Assembly: GCA_946184925.1 (NCBI GenBank)
Contig: CAMHHL010000009.1
Location: 1-43,310 of the forward strand
Length of the DNA stretch: 43,310 nt
Source of the DNA: an uncultured Clostridia bacterium
GTDB lineage: Bacteria > Bacillota > Clostridia > Oscillospirales > Acutalibacteraceae
Reading direction: 5' to 3'
In this document: positions 23,111-31,843 of the stretch, piece by piece
Layout of the letters: every line of letters begins with the position of its first letter
How positions within the stretch are numbered: the stretch's first letter is position 1
Translations under genes and position numbers: made by a program
The notes under the pieces: model-generated
Database searches by the model: none
What the model saw: the letters and a program-made list of their open reading frames with translations, nothing else
Told to the model about the DNA's origin: nothing

Positions 23111-24394
23111 ATGAATATAGAATTACTCATAAACAAGCTTAACAACAGCGGCTTCAGGGAGGAGCTGTCGGTGCTCTACGGCAGTGACGCCGGAGTGCTC
23201 TACTCGCAGAGACAGCGTTATTCAAAAGCCGCGGAGCGCTTCCGCGAAATCTTTCAAAGCCGCGAGGACGTGCATCTTTTCTCCGCGCCCGGCCGCTCTG
23301 AAATCGGCGGAAACCACACTGACCACCAGCACGGCTGCGCACTCGGCGCGGCGGTGAACCTCGATGTCGTTGCCGTCGTCGCCTTTCACGACGAGGGCGT
23401 AATCCGCCTTTACAGCGAGGGCTACGGAATGACCGAAATCGACCTCTCCGACCTCGGAGTTCACGAGGATGAAAAGGGCAAGTCAATCTCAATCGTCCGC
23501 GGAATCGCGGCGAAGTTCGCCTCAATGGGCGTGAAAATCGGAGGCTTTGACGCATATTCCGTCTCCGACGTGCTCTCGGGCAGCGGACTTTCGTCGTCGG
23601 CAGCCTTTGAAACGCTTGTCGGAACAATCATTGACGTACAATACAACGACGGCAAGGCAGGAGAAATCGAGATAGCTAAAATCGGTCAGTATGCCGAGAA
23701 CGTTTACTTCGGCAAGGGCAGCGGACTGCTCGACCAGATGGTTTGCTCGGTCGGCGGATTTGTTTTTCTCGATTTCAGAGACACCGACAATCCCGTTGTC
23801 GAGAAGCACAGCTTTGACTTTGCGGCTTCGGGCTATAACCTCTGCATAACCGACACCAAGGGCAGCCACAGCGACCTCACCGACGACTATGTTGCTGTTC
23901 CGGCAGAGATGAAGAGCGTCGCCGAATGCTTCGGCAAGGAGGTTCTCCGTGAGGTTGACGAGAAGGAATTCTTCAAGGCTATTCCCTCTCTGCGCGAGAA
24001 ATGCTCCGACCGCGCGATTCTCCGCGCCATTCACTTCTTCGGCGAGAATCATCGCGCGATTGACGAGGCTGACGCGCTTGACAGAGGCGACATCGAGCGC
24101 TTTTTCAGGCTTTATCGTCAGAGCGCCGCGTCCTCGGCTGACCTTCTGCAAAATCTCTATTCAACCAAAAAGCCGCTCGAGCAGGGGATTCCGCTGGCTA
24201 TCGCGGTCAGCAGAACCGTACTCGGCGAGAACGGAATGGTCAGGGTTCACGGCGGCGGATTTGCCGGAACGATTCAGGCGTTTGTGCCGCTTGACAGAAC
24301 CGAAGCATACCGCGAGAAGATGGACGCGCTGTTCGGCGACGGAAGCTGCTATGTGCTGCGCATTCGTCCCGTCGGCGGCGTTAAGATAGCATAA
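23111..24394 (+). CDS. galK: Galactokinase (GHMP family)
   Basis: The 427-aa kinase phosphorylates alpha-galactose to galactose-1-phosphate. GHMP motifs are PGRSEIGGNHTDHQHG (galactokinase signature), SGSGLSSSAAFE (phosphate loop), GLLDQMVCSVGG with the catalytic Asp, and VHGGGFAGTIQAF. The signature normally reads GEHTDY. Here Glu is replaced by Asn, and the preceding Asn by Glu, at positions that line the sugar pocket in characterised enzymes. Related clostridial proteins share this variant to my recollection, so it may be a subfamily trait. galT follows 12 bp later, and both belong to the ten-gene operon. Confidence 0.9.
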   Translation: MNIELLINKLNNSGFREELSVLYGSDAGVLYSQRQRYSKAAERFREIFQSREDVHLFSAPGRSEIGGNHTDHQHGCALGAAVNLDVVAVVAFHDEGVIRLYSEGYGMTEIDLSDLGVHEDEKGKSISIVRGIAAKFASMGVKIGGFDAYSVSDVLSGSGLSSSAAFETLVGTIIDVQYNDGKAGEIEIAKIGQYAENVYFGKGSGLLDQMVCSVGGFVFLDFRDTDNPVVEKHSFDFAASGYNLCITDTKGSHSDLTDDYVAVPAEMKSVAECFGKEVLREVDEKEFFKAIPSLREKCSDRAILRAIHFFGENHRAIDEADALDRGDIERFFRLYRQSAASSADLLQNLYSTKKPLEQGIPLAIAVSRTVLGENGMVRVHGGGFAGTIQAFVPLDRTEAYREKMDALFGDGSCYVLRIRPVGGVKIA

Positions 24395-24406
24395 CCGGAG
24401 GAAATT

Positions 24407-25900
24407 ATGATTTGCACAGACATTCAAAGACTGATTAATTATTCGATAGATAACAACCTTATCACAAAGGACGACGAGCTTGTCGTCCGCAATATGCTGA
24501 TGGACGCTCTGCGCGTTCCCGAGTGGGACGACGATGCAGGAGCAGCTGAGCCCGGCAACGACATTGACGAGATTCTTGCGCCGCTTATTGATTTCGCGTG
24601 CAGAGAGGGCGTAATCGAGGACACCGCCGCGAACCGCGACCTCTTCGACACCAAGCTCATGGGAATCCTCACCCCCATGCCGCGCGAAATCATCCGCGAT
24701 TTCCGCGGGAAATATGAGGTTTCTCCCGAGGCGGCGACGGAGTGGTACTTTGACATCAGCCAAAAGCTCAACTATGTCCGCGCCGGCAGAATCGCCAAGG
24801 ACATGAAGTGGAAGTATTCTTCCGAATACGGCGCTCTCGACATCACCATCAACCGCTCAAAGCCCGAGAAGGACCCGCGCGACATTGCGAAAGCCGGAGC
24901 GACGGCTTCCGTCGCATATCCCAAGTGCCAGCTCTGCGCCGAAAACATGGGCTACGCCGGACGTCAGAACCACCCTGCGCGCCAGAACCTGCGCCCGATT
25001 CCGATAAAAATTGACGGCGGCGACTGGTATCTCCAGTACTCGCCCTACGGATATTATAACGAGCACTGCATTGTGTTCAACAGCGAGCACATTCCGATGG
25101 TGATTGACGCCGCTGTTTTCAACAAGCTTTTCGACTTTATCGGACAATTTCCGCACTATTTCGTCGGCTCCAACGCCGATTTGCCGATAGTCGGCGGCTC
25201 AATCCTCAGCCACGAGCACTTCCAGGGCGGTCACTACACCTTTGCGATGGCGACTGCTCCCGAGGAGGATGAATTTGAACTTCCGGGCTATCCCGAGGTT
25301 CACTTCGCGACGGTAAAATGGCCGATGAGCGTTATCCGCGTGAGGAGCGAGAACCGCGGACAGCTCTCAAAGGCGTGCGCAAAAATTCTGCAAGCATGGC
25401 GCGGCTACACCGACGAGGGCGCGAACATCTTCGCGTTCACCGATAACACCCCTCACAACACAATCACTCCGATTGCGCGCATGAAGGACGGGCTGTATGA
25501 ATGCGACCTCGTGCTCCGCAACAACATCACATCCGAGGAAAGACCTCTGGGAGTTTATCACCCGAACCCGGCGCTCCACCATATCAAGAAGGAGAACATC
25601 GGGCTCATCGAGGTCATGGGGCTGGCGGTACTTCCGGCTCGTCTCGCGACTGAGCTTGAAGCCGTCAGAAAAGCGCTCATAAACGGCGACGACCTCACCG
25701 CAAATCCGCAGACGGCAAGCCACGCAGAGTGGGCGGCTGAATTCATGCCGAGACACCCCGAGTTTAACGCCGAGAACGCCATGGACATCATCCGTGCCGA
25801 GGTCGGCGCAGTGTTCGAGCAGGTACTGCTCGACGCAGGAGTGTTCAAGCGCGACGCAAAGGGCAAGGCGGCGTTCATGAGATTCATCGGTTCCTTGTGA
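24407..25900 (+). CDS. galT: UDP-glucose--hexose-1-phosphate uridylyltransferase, class II
   Basis: The 497-aa protein is the Firmicute-type GalT2, longer than and distinct from the E. coli enzyme. Visible features are YPKCQLCAENMGYAGR, NEHCIVFNSEHIPM, VGGSILSHEHFQGGHYTFAM and FTDNTPHNTITPIARM. It transfers UMP between UDP-glucose and galactose-1-phosphate in the Leloir pathway. The start is supported by CGGAGG. The usual third enzyme, UDP-galactose 4-epimerase, is not in the window and must be encoded elsewhere. Confidence 0.95.
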   Translation: MICTDIQRLINYSIDNNLITKDDELVVRNMLMDALRVPEWDDDAGAAEPGNDIDEILAPLIDFACREGVIEDTAANRDLFDTKLMGILTPMPREIIRDFRGKYEVSPEAATEWYFDISQKLNYVRAGRIAKDMKWKYSSEYGALDITINRSKPEKDPRDIAKAGATASVAYPKCQLCAENMGYAGRQNHPARQNLRPIPIKIDGGDWYLQYSPYGYYNEHCIVFNSEHIPMVIDAAVFNKLFDFIGQFPHYFVGSNADLPIVGGSILSHEHFQGGHYTFAMATAPEEDEFELPGYPEVHFATVKWPMSVIRVRSENRGQLSKACAKILQAWRGYTDEGANIFAFTDNTPHNTITPIARMKDGLYECDLVLRNNITSEERPLGVYHPNPALHHIKKENIGLIEVMGLAVLPARLATELEAVRKALINGDDLTANPQTASHAEWAAEFMPRHPEFNAENAMDIIRAEVGAVFEQVLLDAGVFKRDAKGKAAFMRFIGSL

Positions 25901-25906
25901 TTAGCA

Positions 25907-26473
25907 ATGACAGAATATGAACGCATGCTGCAGGGGCTGAATTACGACCCCTGTGATGATGAAATAATGAATGAACAGCGGAAATACCAGGACGCGCTGT
26001 GGGAGTTCAATCAGCTCAAGCCGTCCGATATCGCCGCAAAAATAAAATATATGAAGGAAAACTTTGCCGAATGCGGCGACGACTGCTACATCGAGCTTCC
26101 GTTCCGCGCGAACTGGGGCGGTCATCACGTGCACTTCGGCTCGGGAGTTTACGCGAATTCCAACCTCACTCTGGTTGACGACGGACACATCTATGTCGGC
26201 GACCGGGTTATGATTGGGCCGAACGTCACCGTCGCAACCGCAAATCATCCGCTCGAGCCTGAGCTCCGTGAGAAGGGCTTGCAGTATAACCGCGACGTGA
26301 GAATCGGCGAAAACACCTGGCTCGGCGCCGGGGTAATCATCGTGCCCGGCGTGACAATCGGCAAGAACACCGTCATCGGCGCCGGCAGCGTAGTCACCCG
26401 GGACATTCCCGACAACGTGCTCGCCGTCGGAAATCCGGCACGGGTTATACGCGAAATCGGCACGAAAAAATAA
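25907..26473 (+). CDS. LacA/Maa-type sugar O-acetyltransferase (left-handed beta-helix)
   Basis: The 188-aa protein has the N-terminal Maa helix region (MTEYERMLQGLNYDPCDDEI) followed by hexapeptide repeats (YANSNLTLVDDGHIYVGDRVMIGPNVTV, ENTWLGAGVIIVPGVTIGKNTVIGAGSVV). The catalytic histidine is in VATANHPLE and the acceptor loop is PFRANWGG. It transfers acetyl from acetyl-CoA to a sugar hydroxyl. In lac-type operons this is thought to detoxify non-metabolisable galactosides, and the place in a galactoside operon fits LacA better than Maa, though the two cannot be told apart here. No strong ribosome-binding site; it starts 6 bp after the galT stop and is probably coupled. Confidence 0.88.
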   Translation: MTEYERMLQGLNYDPCDDEIMNEQRKYQDALWEFNQLKPSDIAAKIKYMKENFAECGDDCYIELPFRANWGGHHVHFGSGVYANSNLTLVDDGHIYVGDRVMIGPNVTVATANHPLEPELREKGLQYNRDVRIGENTWLGAGVIIVPGVTIGKNTVIGAGSVVTRDIPDNVLAVGNPARVIREIGTKK

Positions 26474-26486
26474 TACGGAGGACGCT

Positions 26487-27431
26487 ATGTTTGATATTTT
26501 GACAATCGGCGAAATGCTGATAGACCTTACCCAGACCGGAGTTTCCGACGCGGGAATTCCGGTGTACACCGCGTTTCCGGGAGGAGCGCCGGCGAACGTT
26601 GCCGTAGCGGCTGCGAAGCTCGGCGCAAAAACCGCATTCATCGGCAAGGTCGGAAACGACGCCTTCGGCAAGCTGCTTGTTGACACCGTGAAGCAAAACG
26701 GCGTCAACGCAGACAACATGATTGTCAGCGACAGCGCGAACACCACACTTGCCGTCGTCTCTTTGCAGGAGAGCGGCGAGCGTGACTTTTCGTTCTACCG
26801 CAGGGGCTTTGCGGACACTCTGCTCTCGGATGACGAAATCTCCGACGAAACTCTGAAAGACACCAGGATCCTGCACTTCGGCTCGGTCAGCCTGACCGAT
26901 GAACCGGCGCGAAGCGCCACGCTGAACGCCGCACTCCGCGCGAAAAACACGGGCGCGACAATCACCTATGACCCCAACTACCGCGCGAGCCTCTGGGAAA
27001 GCGCCGACGAGGCGATTGAGCAGATGAAGGCTCCGCTCGACATAGTTGACATTCTCAAAATTTCCGACGAGGAGCTTCCTCTGCTTGCCGGAACCGACGA
27101 CGCGGAATCGGGCACAAAGCTACTCAGCGACAAGTACGGAAAAATGCTGATTTTGCTCACCCTCGGCGCAAAGGGAGCCTACTACCGCTTCGGCGATTTG
27201 ACCGGAATGTGCGAGGGTGTGAAGGTCAAGGTTGCCGACACAAACGGCGCCGGCGACACCTTCTTCGGAGCTTTTCTGAGTTCTATGGCGCGGCTCGGGA
27301 AATTCAGCCCCTCAGAACTCACCGAAAACGAAATCAGGGAGCTCGTCAGCTACTCCAACAAGGCGGCGAGCATAACAACCTCAAGGAGCGGCGCAATCCC
27401 TGCTATGCCAACATCGGAAGAAATGAAGTGA
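26487..27431 (+). CDS. scrK: Fructokinase (PfkB/ribokinase family)
   Basis: The 314-aa protein has the PfkB N-terminal signature region GGAPANVAVAAAKLGAKTAFIGKVGNDAFG and the C-terminal ATP/anion-hole signature DTNGAGDTFFGAFL with the catalytic Asp in GAGD. The opening FDILTIGEMLIDLT is typical of bacterial fructokinases. It would convert fructose released by the GH13 enzyme to fructose-6-phosphate. The assignment to fructose rather than another sugar comes partly from its place between the alpha-galactosidase and the sucrose-splitting enzyme genes. CGGAGG precedes the ATG. Confidence 0.87.
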   Translation: MFDILTIGEMLIDLTQTGVSDAGIPVYTAFPGGAPANVAVAAAKLGAKTAFIGKVGNDAFGKLLVDTVKQNGVNADNMIVSDSANTTLAVVSLQESGERDFSFYRRGFADTLLSDDEISDETLKDTRILHFGSVSLTDEPARSATLNAALRAKNTGATITYDPNYRASLWESADEAIEQMKAPLDIVDILKISDEELPLLAGTDDAESGTKLLSDKYGKMLILLTLGAKGAYYRFGDLTGMCEGVKVKVADTNGAGDTFFGAFLSSMARLGKFSPSELTENEIRELVSYSNKAASITTSRSGAIPAMPTSEEMK

Positions 27432-27435
27432 TTAT

Positions 27436-29283
27436 ATGAAATCCACCGCAAAATGGGAGAAAGAATTCGCGGACAGGTTCGCGGCACGTTTTGACGAGCT
27501 CAAGGAGCTGTACTGCAAGGTATATAACAACGACATCAGGGCGTTCCGCTGGCTCGCAGGCGCAATGCACGAGTATTACCAAAAGCGCGGCGCGGAGCTC
27601 AGAAGGCTCGACCGCGAGCGCGAAAAAACGCCTTTCTGGTACAGCACCAACGACATGGTCGGAATGATGCTGTATGTTGACAACTTCCGCGACAACCTCA
27701 GCGGGGTTCGGGAGAAAATAGATTACATCAAGGAGAGCGGCGTCAACTACCTGCATCTCATGCCGCTGCTCAAAAGCCCCGTGGACAGGAGCGACGGCGG
27801 CTATGCCGTGGCGGATTTCCGCCGCGTTCAACCGGAGCTCGGCACAATAAAAGACCTCGAAGCGCTGACCTCGGAATGTCACAAGAACGGAATCAGCGTT
27901 TGTCTCGACTTTGTGATGAACCACACAAGCGAGGATCACGAGTGGGCAAAGGCGGCGCGCTCGGGCGACGAAGAAATGCGCAAGCGCTACTTCTTCTTTG
28001 ACGGTTGGGACATTCCGCGCGAATTTGAACGGACTGTTCCGCAGGTGTTCCCCACAACTGCTCCCGGTAATTTCACCGAGCTTGAGGACGGAAGCATCGT
28101 GATGACGACGTTCTATCCCTATCAATGGGATCTCAACTACGGCAACTGCGTGGTGTTCAACGACATGGTGTGCAACATGCTCTATCTCGCCAACCGCGGA
28201 ATCGACATCATCCGCCTTGACGCTGTTCCGTACATATGGAAGGAGCTCGGCACAAGCTGCCGCAATCTTCCCACCGTTCACAAGCTTGTGCGCATGATGC
28301 GCATTGTCTCCGAGATTGTGTGCCCGTCCGTGCTTTTGCTCGGCGAGGTCGTTATGGAGCCGAAGAAGGTGGCTCCGTACTTCGGCACCGGGGAAAAGCC
28401 CGAGTGTCACATGCTCTACAACGTCACCACGATGGCGAGCACCTGGCACACTGTCGCGACGAAGGATGTAAGGCTTCTGGCGCGCCAGATGGGACAGCTT
28501 GCTCAGCTGCCGAAGGATTATGTTTTTCTCAACTATCTGAGATGTCACGACGACATTGGCTGGGGACTGGACTACGTTTATCTTGCGTCACTCGGCATGG
28601 CGGAGATTCCTCACAAGAAGTTTTTAAACGACTATTTCACCGGAAAATTCGAGGGCAGCACCTCAAAGGGCGAGCTGTATAATGACGACGAAAGCCTCGG
28701 CGACGCCCGGCTTTGCGGCACTACCGCCTCGCTCTGCGGAATTGAAGCCGCGCTTGCGGAAAACGATTCCGACGCGCTGAAAAAGGCTGTTGACTGCGAC
28801 ATAATGCTGCACGCCTACATGCTCAGCCAAAGCGGAATTCCCGTAATCTACAGCGGCGACGAAATCGCCGGGCTGAACGACTACACCTATCACGACAACC
28901 CCGACAAGGCGGCTGACAGCCGATATCTCCACCGGGGAAAATTCGACTGGAAAAAGGCGGAGAACAGAAACGATTCAAAGACCGTCGAGGGAAAAATCTA
29001 CCAAAGCATCGTAAAGCTTGAAAAAATCAGACGCGAACACAAGGCGTTCACCGCTTCGGCTGATTTTTCGGTTCTCGACACCGGCTCGGACGCTGTTCTC
29101 GGGCTCAGGCGAGAGTACGAGGGCGAAAAGCTGTACGCCTACTTTAACTTTAGCGGCAGTGAACAGCTGACGTTCTTTGACGCCATAATTTCCGGAACTG
29201 ATTTGATGACCAACGAGGAAATCCGCGGCTTGTCCGAAACACTGGAGCCCTACGGATTTTTATGGATACTATGTGTGAAATAA
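27436..29283 (+). CDS. GH13_4 amylosucrase / sucrose hydrolase-like enzyme
   Basis: The 615-aa cytoplasmic enzyme has the amylosucrase layout: an N-terminal helical domain (about 1-75), a (beta/alpha)8 barrel and a C-terminal beta domain. Catalytic residues are nucleophile D262 in IIRLDAVPYIW, acid/base E304 in LLLGEVVMEP, and transition-state D372 in RCHDDIGW. GTSCRNLPTVH after the nucleophile, LDFVMNHTSEDHEWA, DGGYAVADFRRVQPELGT and DDSRW-like ADSRYLHR closely follow Neisseria amylosucrase. It splits sucrose to fructose and a glucosyl unit, either added to an alpha-glucan or released as glucose. The two outcomes cannot be separated by eye. It fits between alpha-galactosidase, which makes sucrose from raffinose, and fructokinase. 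Start is 4 bp after the fructokinase stop. Confidence 0.9.
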   Translation: MKSTAKWEKEFADRFAARFDELKELYCKVYNNDIRAFRWLAGAMHEYYQKRGAELRRLDREREKTPFWYSTNDMVGMMLYVDNFRDNLSGVREKIDYIKESGVNYLHLMPLLKSPVDRSDGGYAVADFRRVQPELGTIKDLEALTSECHKNGISVCLDFVMNHTSEDHEWAKAARSGDEEMRKRYFFFDGWDIPREFERTVPQVFPTTAPGNFTELEDGSIVMTTFYPYQWDLNYGNCVVFNDMVCNMLYLANRGIDIIRLDAVPYIWKELGTSCRNLPTVHKLVRMMRIVSEIVCPSVLLLGEVVMEPKKVAPYFGTGEKPECHMLYNVTTMASTWHTVATKDVRLLARQMGQLAQLPKDYVFLNYLRCHDDIGWGLDYVYLASLGMAEIPHKKFLNDYFTGKFEGSTSKGELYNDDESLGDARLCGTTASLCGIEAALAENDSDALKKAVDCDIMLHAYMLSQSGIPVIYSGDEIAGLNDYTYHDNPDKAADSRYLHRGKFDWKKAENRNDSKTVEGKIYQSIVKLEKIRREHKAFTASADFSVLDTGSDAVLGLRREYEGEKLYAYFNFSGSEQLTFFDAIISGTDLMTNEEIRGLSETLEPYGFLWILCVK

Positions 29284-29308
29284 TAACGAAAAGGCATAAG
29301 GTGAAATT

Positions 29309-31720
29309 ATGCGAAAAATTATTCATATAAACGACGGATGGGAGTTTACTCCGTCATTTGACGACGAATTTCTGAGCGGCAAGGGCACGGCGGAAGAGGT
29401 TCGCCTGCCGCACACCTGCAAGGTTATTCCATACGACTACTTTGACGAGAGCATCTATCAGATGGTCTGCGGCTACCGCAAAAAGCTCAATTTGAGCGAA
29501 CGCGGCGACCGGCGCGCGTTCGTCTGCTTCGGCGCGGCGGCGCACTATGCGAGGGTTTACCTTGACGGCGAGCTCATCGGCGAGCACAAGAGCGGCTACA
29601 CCGCGTTTGAGCTCGAGCTTGTCACCGACAATCCCTCTCCCCTGCTCGTTGTTGAGCTCGACACGCGCGAGAGCCTGAACTTTCCGCCGTTCGGCAAGGT
29701 TATCGACTATCTGACCTACGGCGGACTTTACCGCGAGGTAAGACTCGAATACCGCGCCGAAAGCTACATCGGCGATGTGTTCGCAAAGCCGTCGGTGCCC
29801 GAATCCGTGAGAGTTACGCCGAGAATGAAGCCAAAGATGGTCTCGGTTCTCAAATTTGACGGAAGGCTTGACTGCGAGCTTGACATCATCGGAAGCGCGG
29901 ACGAGGTGCGTCTTGCCGTAACCGAAAAGGGCGGCGATAAGGTGCTCGGCGAGCTCACTTCCCCTCAAAAGAAAAGCTACAGCCTCACCGTCCCGGAGGC
30001 TCACCTTTGGGACGCGCTCAGTCCCGCGCTCTATGAGCTTGATGTACAGCTGATTAAGGGCGGCGAGGTCACTGACGAGGTCAAGACCGCCTTCGGCTTC
30101 CGCAGGGCGGAATTCAAAAGCGACGGCTTCTTCCTCAACGGCAGAAAGTTCAAGCTGCGCGGTCTCAACCGCCACCAGAGCTATCCGTTCGCAGGCTACG
30201 CCATGCCGCGCTCAATGCAGCGGCTCGACGCGGATATTCTCAAGAGCGAGCTCGGCTGTAATGCGGTCAGAACCTCGCACTATCCTCAGTCACATCATTT
30301 TATCGAGCGGTGTGACGAGCTGGGAATGCCTGTTTTCACCGAAGCTCCCGGCTGGCAGAACCTCGGCGACGACGAATGGAAGGACGTCGGCGTAGAGGCG
30401 GTAAAGGAAATGGTGCGCGAATACCGCAACCATCCTTCGATAATACTCTGGGGAGTTCGAATCAACGAAAGTCCCGACGACCATGATTTTTATGTCCGCA
30501 CCAACGAAGCGGCGCGCACACTTGACCCGACGCGCGCTACAGGAGGCGTTCGCTGTCACAAGCACAGCGAGCTCCTCGAGGACGTTTATACATACAACGA
30601 CTTCGTCCACGACGGAGTTCAGCCCGGCTGCGAGCCGAAGAAAGCTGTAACCTCCGACATGAACAAGGCGTATCTCATTTCGGAATACGGCGGTCATATG
30701 TATTCCACCAAAGCCTTTGACGACGAGGAACACCGCCTCGAGCACATGCTCCGTCACGCCCGCACTCTCGACGCGGTAGCCTCTCACGACGATATTGCCG
30801 GCTCGTTCGGCTGGTGCATGTTCGATTACAACACGCACAAGGAGTTCGGCTCCGGAGACAGAATCTGCTATCACGGCGTTTGCGACATGTTCCGCAACAA
30901 GAAGCCGGCGGCGCTGCTATACGCCATCCAGGACAGCAAGGACACTATTCTCGGGCTGAGCTCGTCGATGGATATCGGCGACCACCCGGCAACCAACCGC
31001 GGACGCGTATATATCCTCACGAACGCCGACAGCGTCCGTTTCTATAAAAACGACAGCTTTATTCACGAATATACTCACGAGGGCAGCGAATTCCCGAACC
31101 TCGCTTATCCCCCGATTGAAATCACCGACTATATCGGCGACCGGATAGAGGAGAACGAGGATTTCACCCCGAAGCAGGCGAGATATGTCAAGGACATTCT
31201 CAACGAGAGCTCACGGTTCGGCATGAACAATCTCTCCGCCGACGCAAAACGCAAGGCGGCATACCTCATGATGAGGTACGGAATGGACGCCGACGCGGCG
31301 TATCGTCTGTACGGAAAATACATCGGAAACTGGGGCGACAAGAGCACGGTTTTCCGCCTTGAAGCCTACAAAAACGGCAGGCTTGTCAAGGAGCTCAGCG
31401 TATCCCCGTTTGAAAAACGTATCCTAACAGCCGAGGTTGACCACACAAAGCTTGTCGAGGGCGAGACCTATGACGTGGCGGCGGTTCGCATTAAGATGAC
31501 CGACCAGAACGGAAATAATCTCCCCTACTGCTTCGAGACGGTGAGGACGGAGGTCTCGGGCGAGATTGAGCTCATAGCCGAAAGCCCCGTCATTCTCCGT
31601 GCCGGAATGAGCGGTCTCTACGTCCGCACAAAGGGCAGGGAGGGCAAGGCGTCCCTCACACTGAGTGCGCCCGGATGTGACAGCGTGAAGATTGATTTTG
31701 AAATTTCACTCAACAAATGA
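29309..31720 (+). CDS. GH2 beta-galactosidase-like glycoside hydrolase
   Basis: The 803-aa enzyme has the GH2 order of jelly-roll sugar-binding domain (about 1-165), Ig-like domain (about 170-265), TIM barrel from FKLRGLNRHQSYPF, and extra C-terminal beta domains (about 590-803). The acid/base is E387 in LWGVRINESPDD and the nucleophile is E459 in YLISEYGGHMY. RTSHYPQSHHFIERCDELGM is the standard GH2 strand. It probably hydrolyses beta-galactosides, extending the operon beyond alpha-linked substrates; other GH2 specificities (beta-glucuronide, beta-mannoside) are less likely from context. No signal peptide. It is the last gene of the operon, followed by a terminator. Confidence 0.88.
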   Translation: MRKIIHINDGWEFTPSFDDEFLSGKGTAEEVRLPHTCKVIPYDYFDESIYQMVCGYRKKLNLSERGDRRAFVCFGAAAHYARVYLDGELIGEHKSGYTAFELELVTDNPSPLLVVELDTRESLNFPPFGKVIDYLTYGGLYREVRLEYRAESYIGDVFAKPSVPESVRVTPRMKPKMVSVLKFDGRLDCELDIIGSADEVRLAVTEKGGDKVLGELTSPQKKSYSLTVPEAHLWDALSPALYELDVQLIKGGEVTDEVKTAFGFRRAEFKSDGFFLNGRKFKLRGLNRHQSYPFAGYAMPRSMQRLDADILKSELGCNAVRTSHYPQSHHFIERCDELGMPVFTEAPGWQNLGDDEWKDVGVEAVKEMVREYRNHPSIILWGVRINESPDDHDFYVRTNEAARTLDPTRATGGVRCHKHSELLEDVYTYNDFVHDGVQPGCEPKKAVTSDMNKAYLISEYGGHMYSTKAFDDEEHRLEHMLRHARTLDAVASHDDIAGSFGWCMFDYNTHKEFGSGDRICYHGVCDMFRNKKPAALLYAIQDSKDTILGLSSSMDIGDHPATNRGRVYILTNADSVRFYKNDSFIHEYTHEGSEFPNLAYPPIEITDYIGDRIEENEDFTPKQARYVKDILNESSRFGMNNLSADAKRKAAYLMMRYGMDADAAYRLYGKYIGNWGDKSTVFRLEAYKNGRLVKELSVSPFEKRILTAEVDHTKLVEGETYDVAAVRIKMTDQNGNNLPYCFETVRTEVSGEIELIAESPVILRAGMSGLYVRTKGREGKASLTLSAPGCDSVKIDFEISLNK

Positions 31721-31728
31721 GCACTTTG

Positions 31729-31789
31729 GCGGCGCGTTCCGACCCCATGCGCCGCGTAAAAGCTCCCGCGCTTCTGCATGGGAGCTTTT
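31729..31789 (+). terminator. Double hairpin terminator of the oligosaccharide catabolic operon
   Basis: A first hairpin, GCGGCGC-N13-GCGCCGC (31729-31755), is followed by AAAAGCTCCC-N12-GGGAGCTTTT (31758-31789), whose second arm ends in a U-run. The A-rich 5' arm makes the second hairpin potentially bidirectional. Confidence 0.9.
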
Positions 31790-31843
31790 ATACTAAGTAT
31801 CTGCTGAACTCAACAAGAATTGAACACATCAACAGGAGTAGCT

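Noticed and set aside
27403-28548. 381-aa minus-strand ORF opposite the GH13 gene
   Set aside because: His/Val-rich shadow typical of the complement of a codon-biased gene; the plus strand has all GH13 catalytic motifs.
13315-31720. Possible recent horizontal transfer of the sugar-use region
   Set aside because: No integrase, tRNA border, direct-repeat boundary or obvious composition break was found around it.
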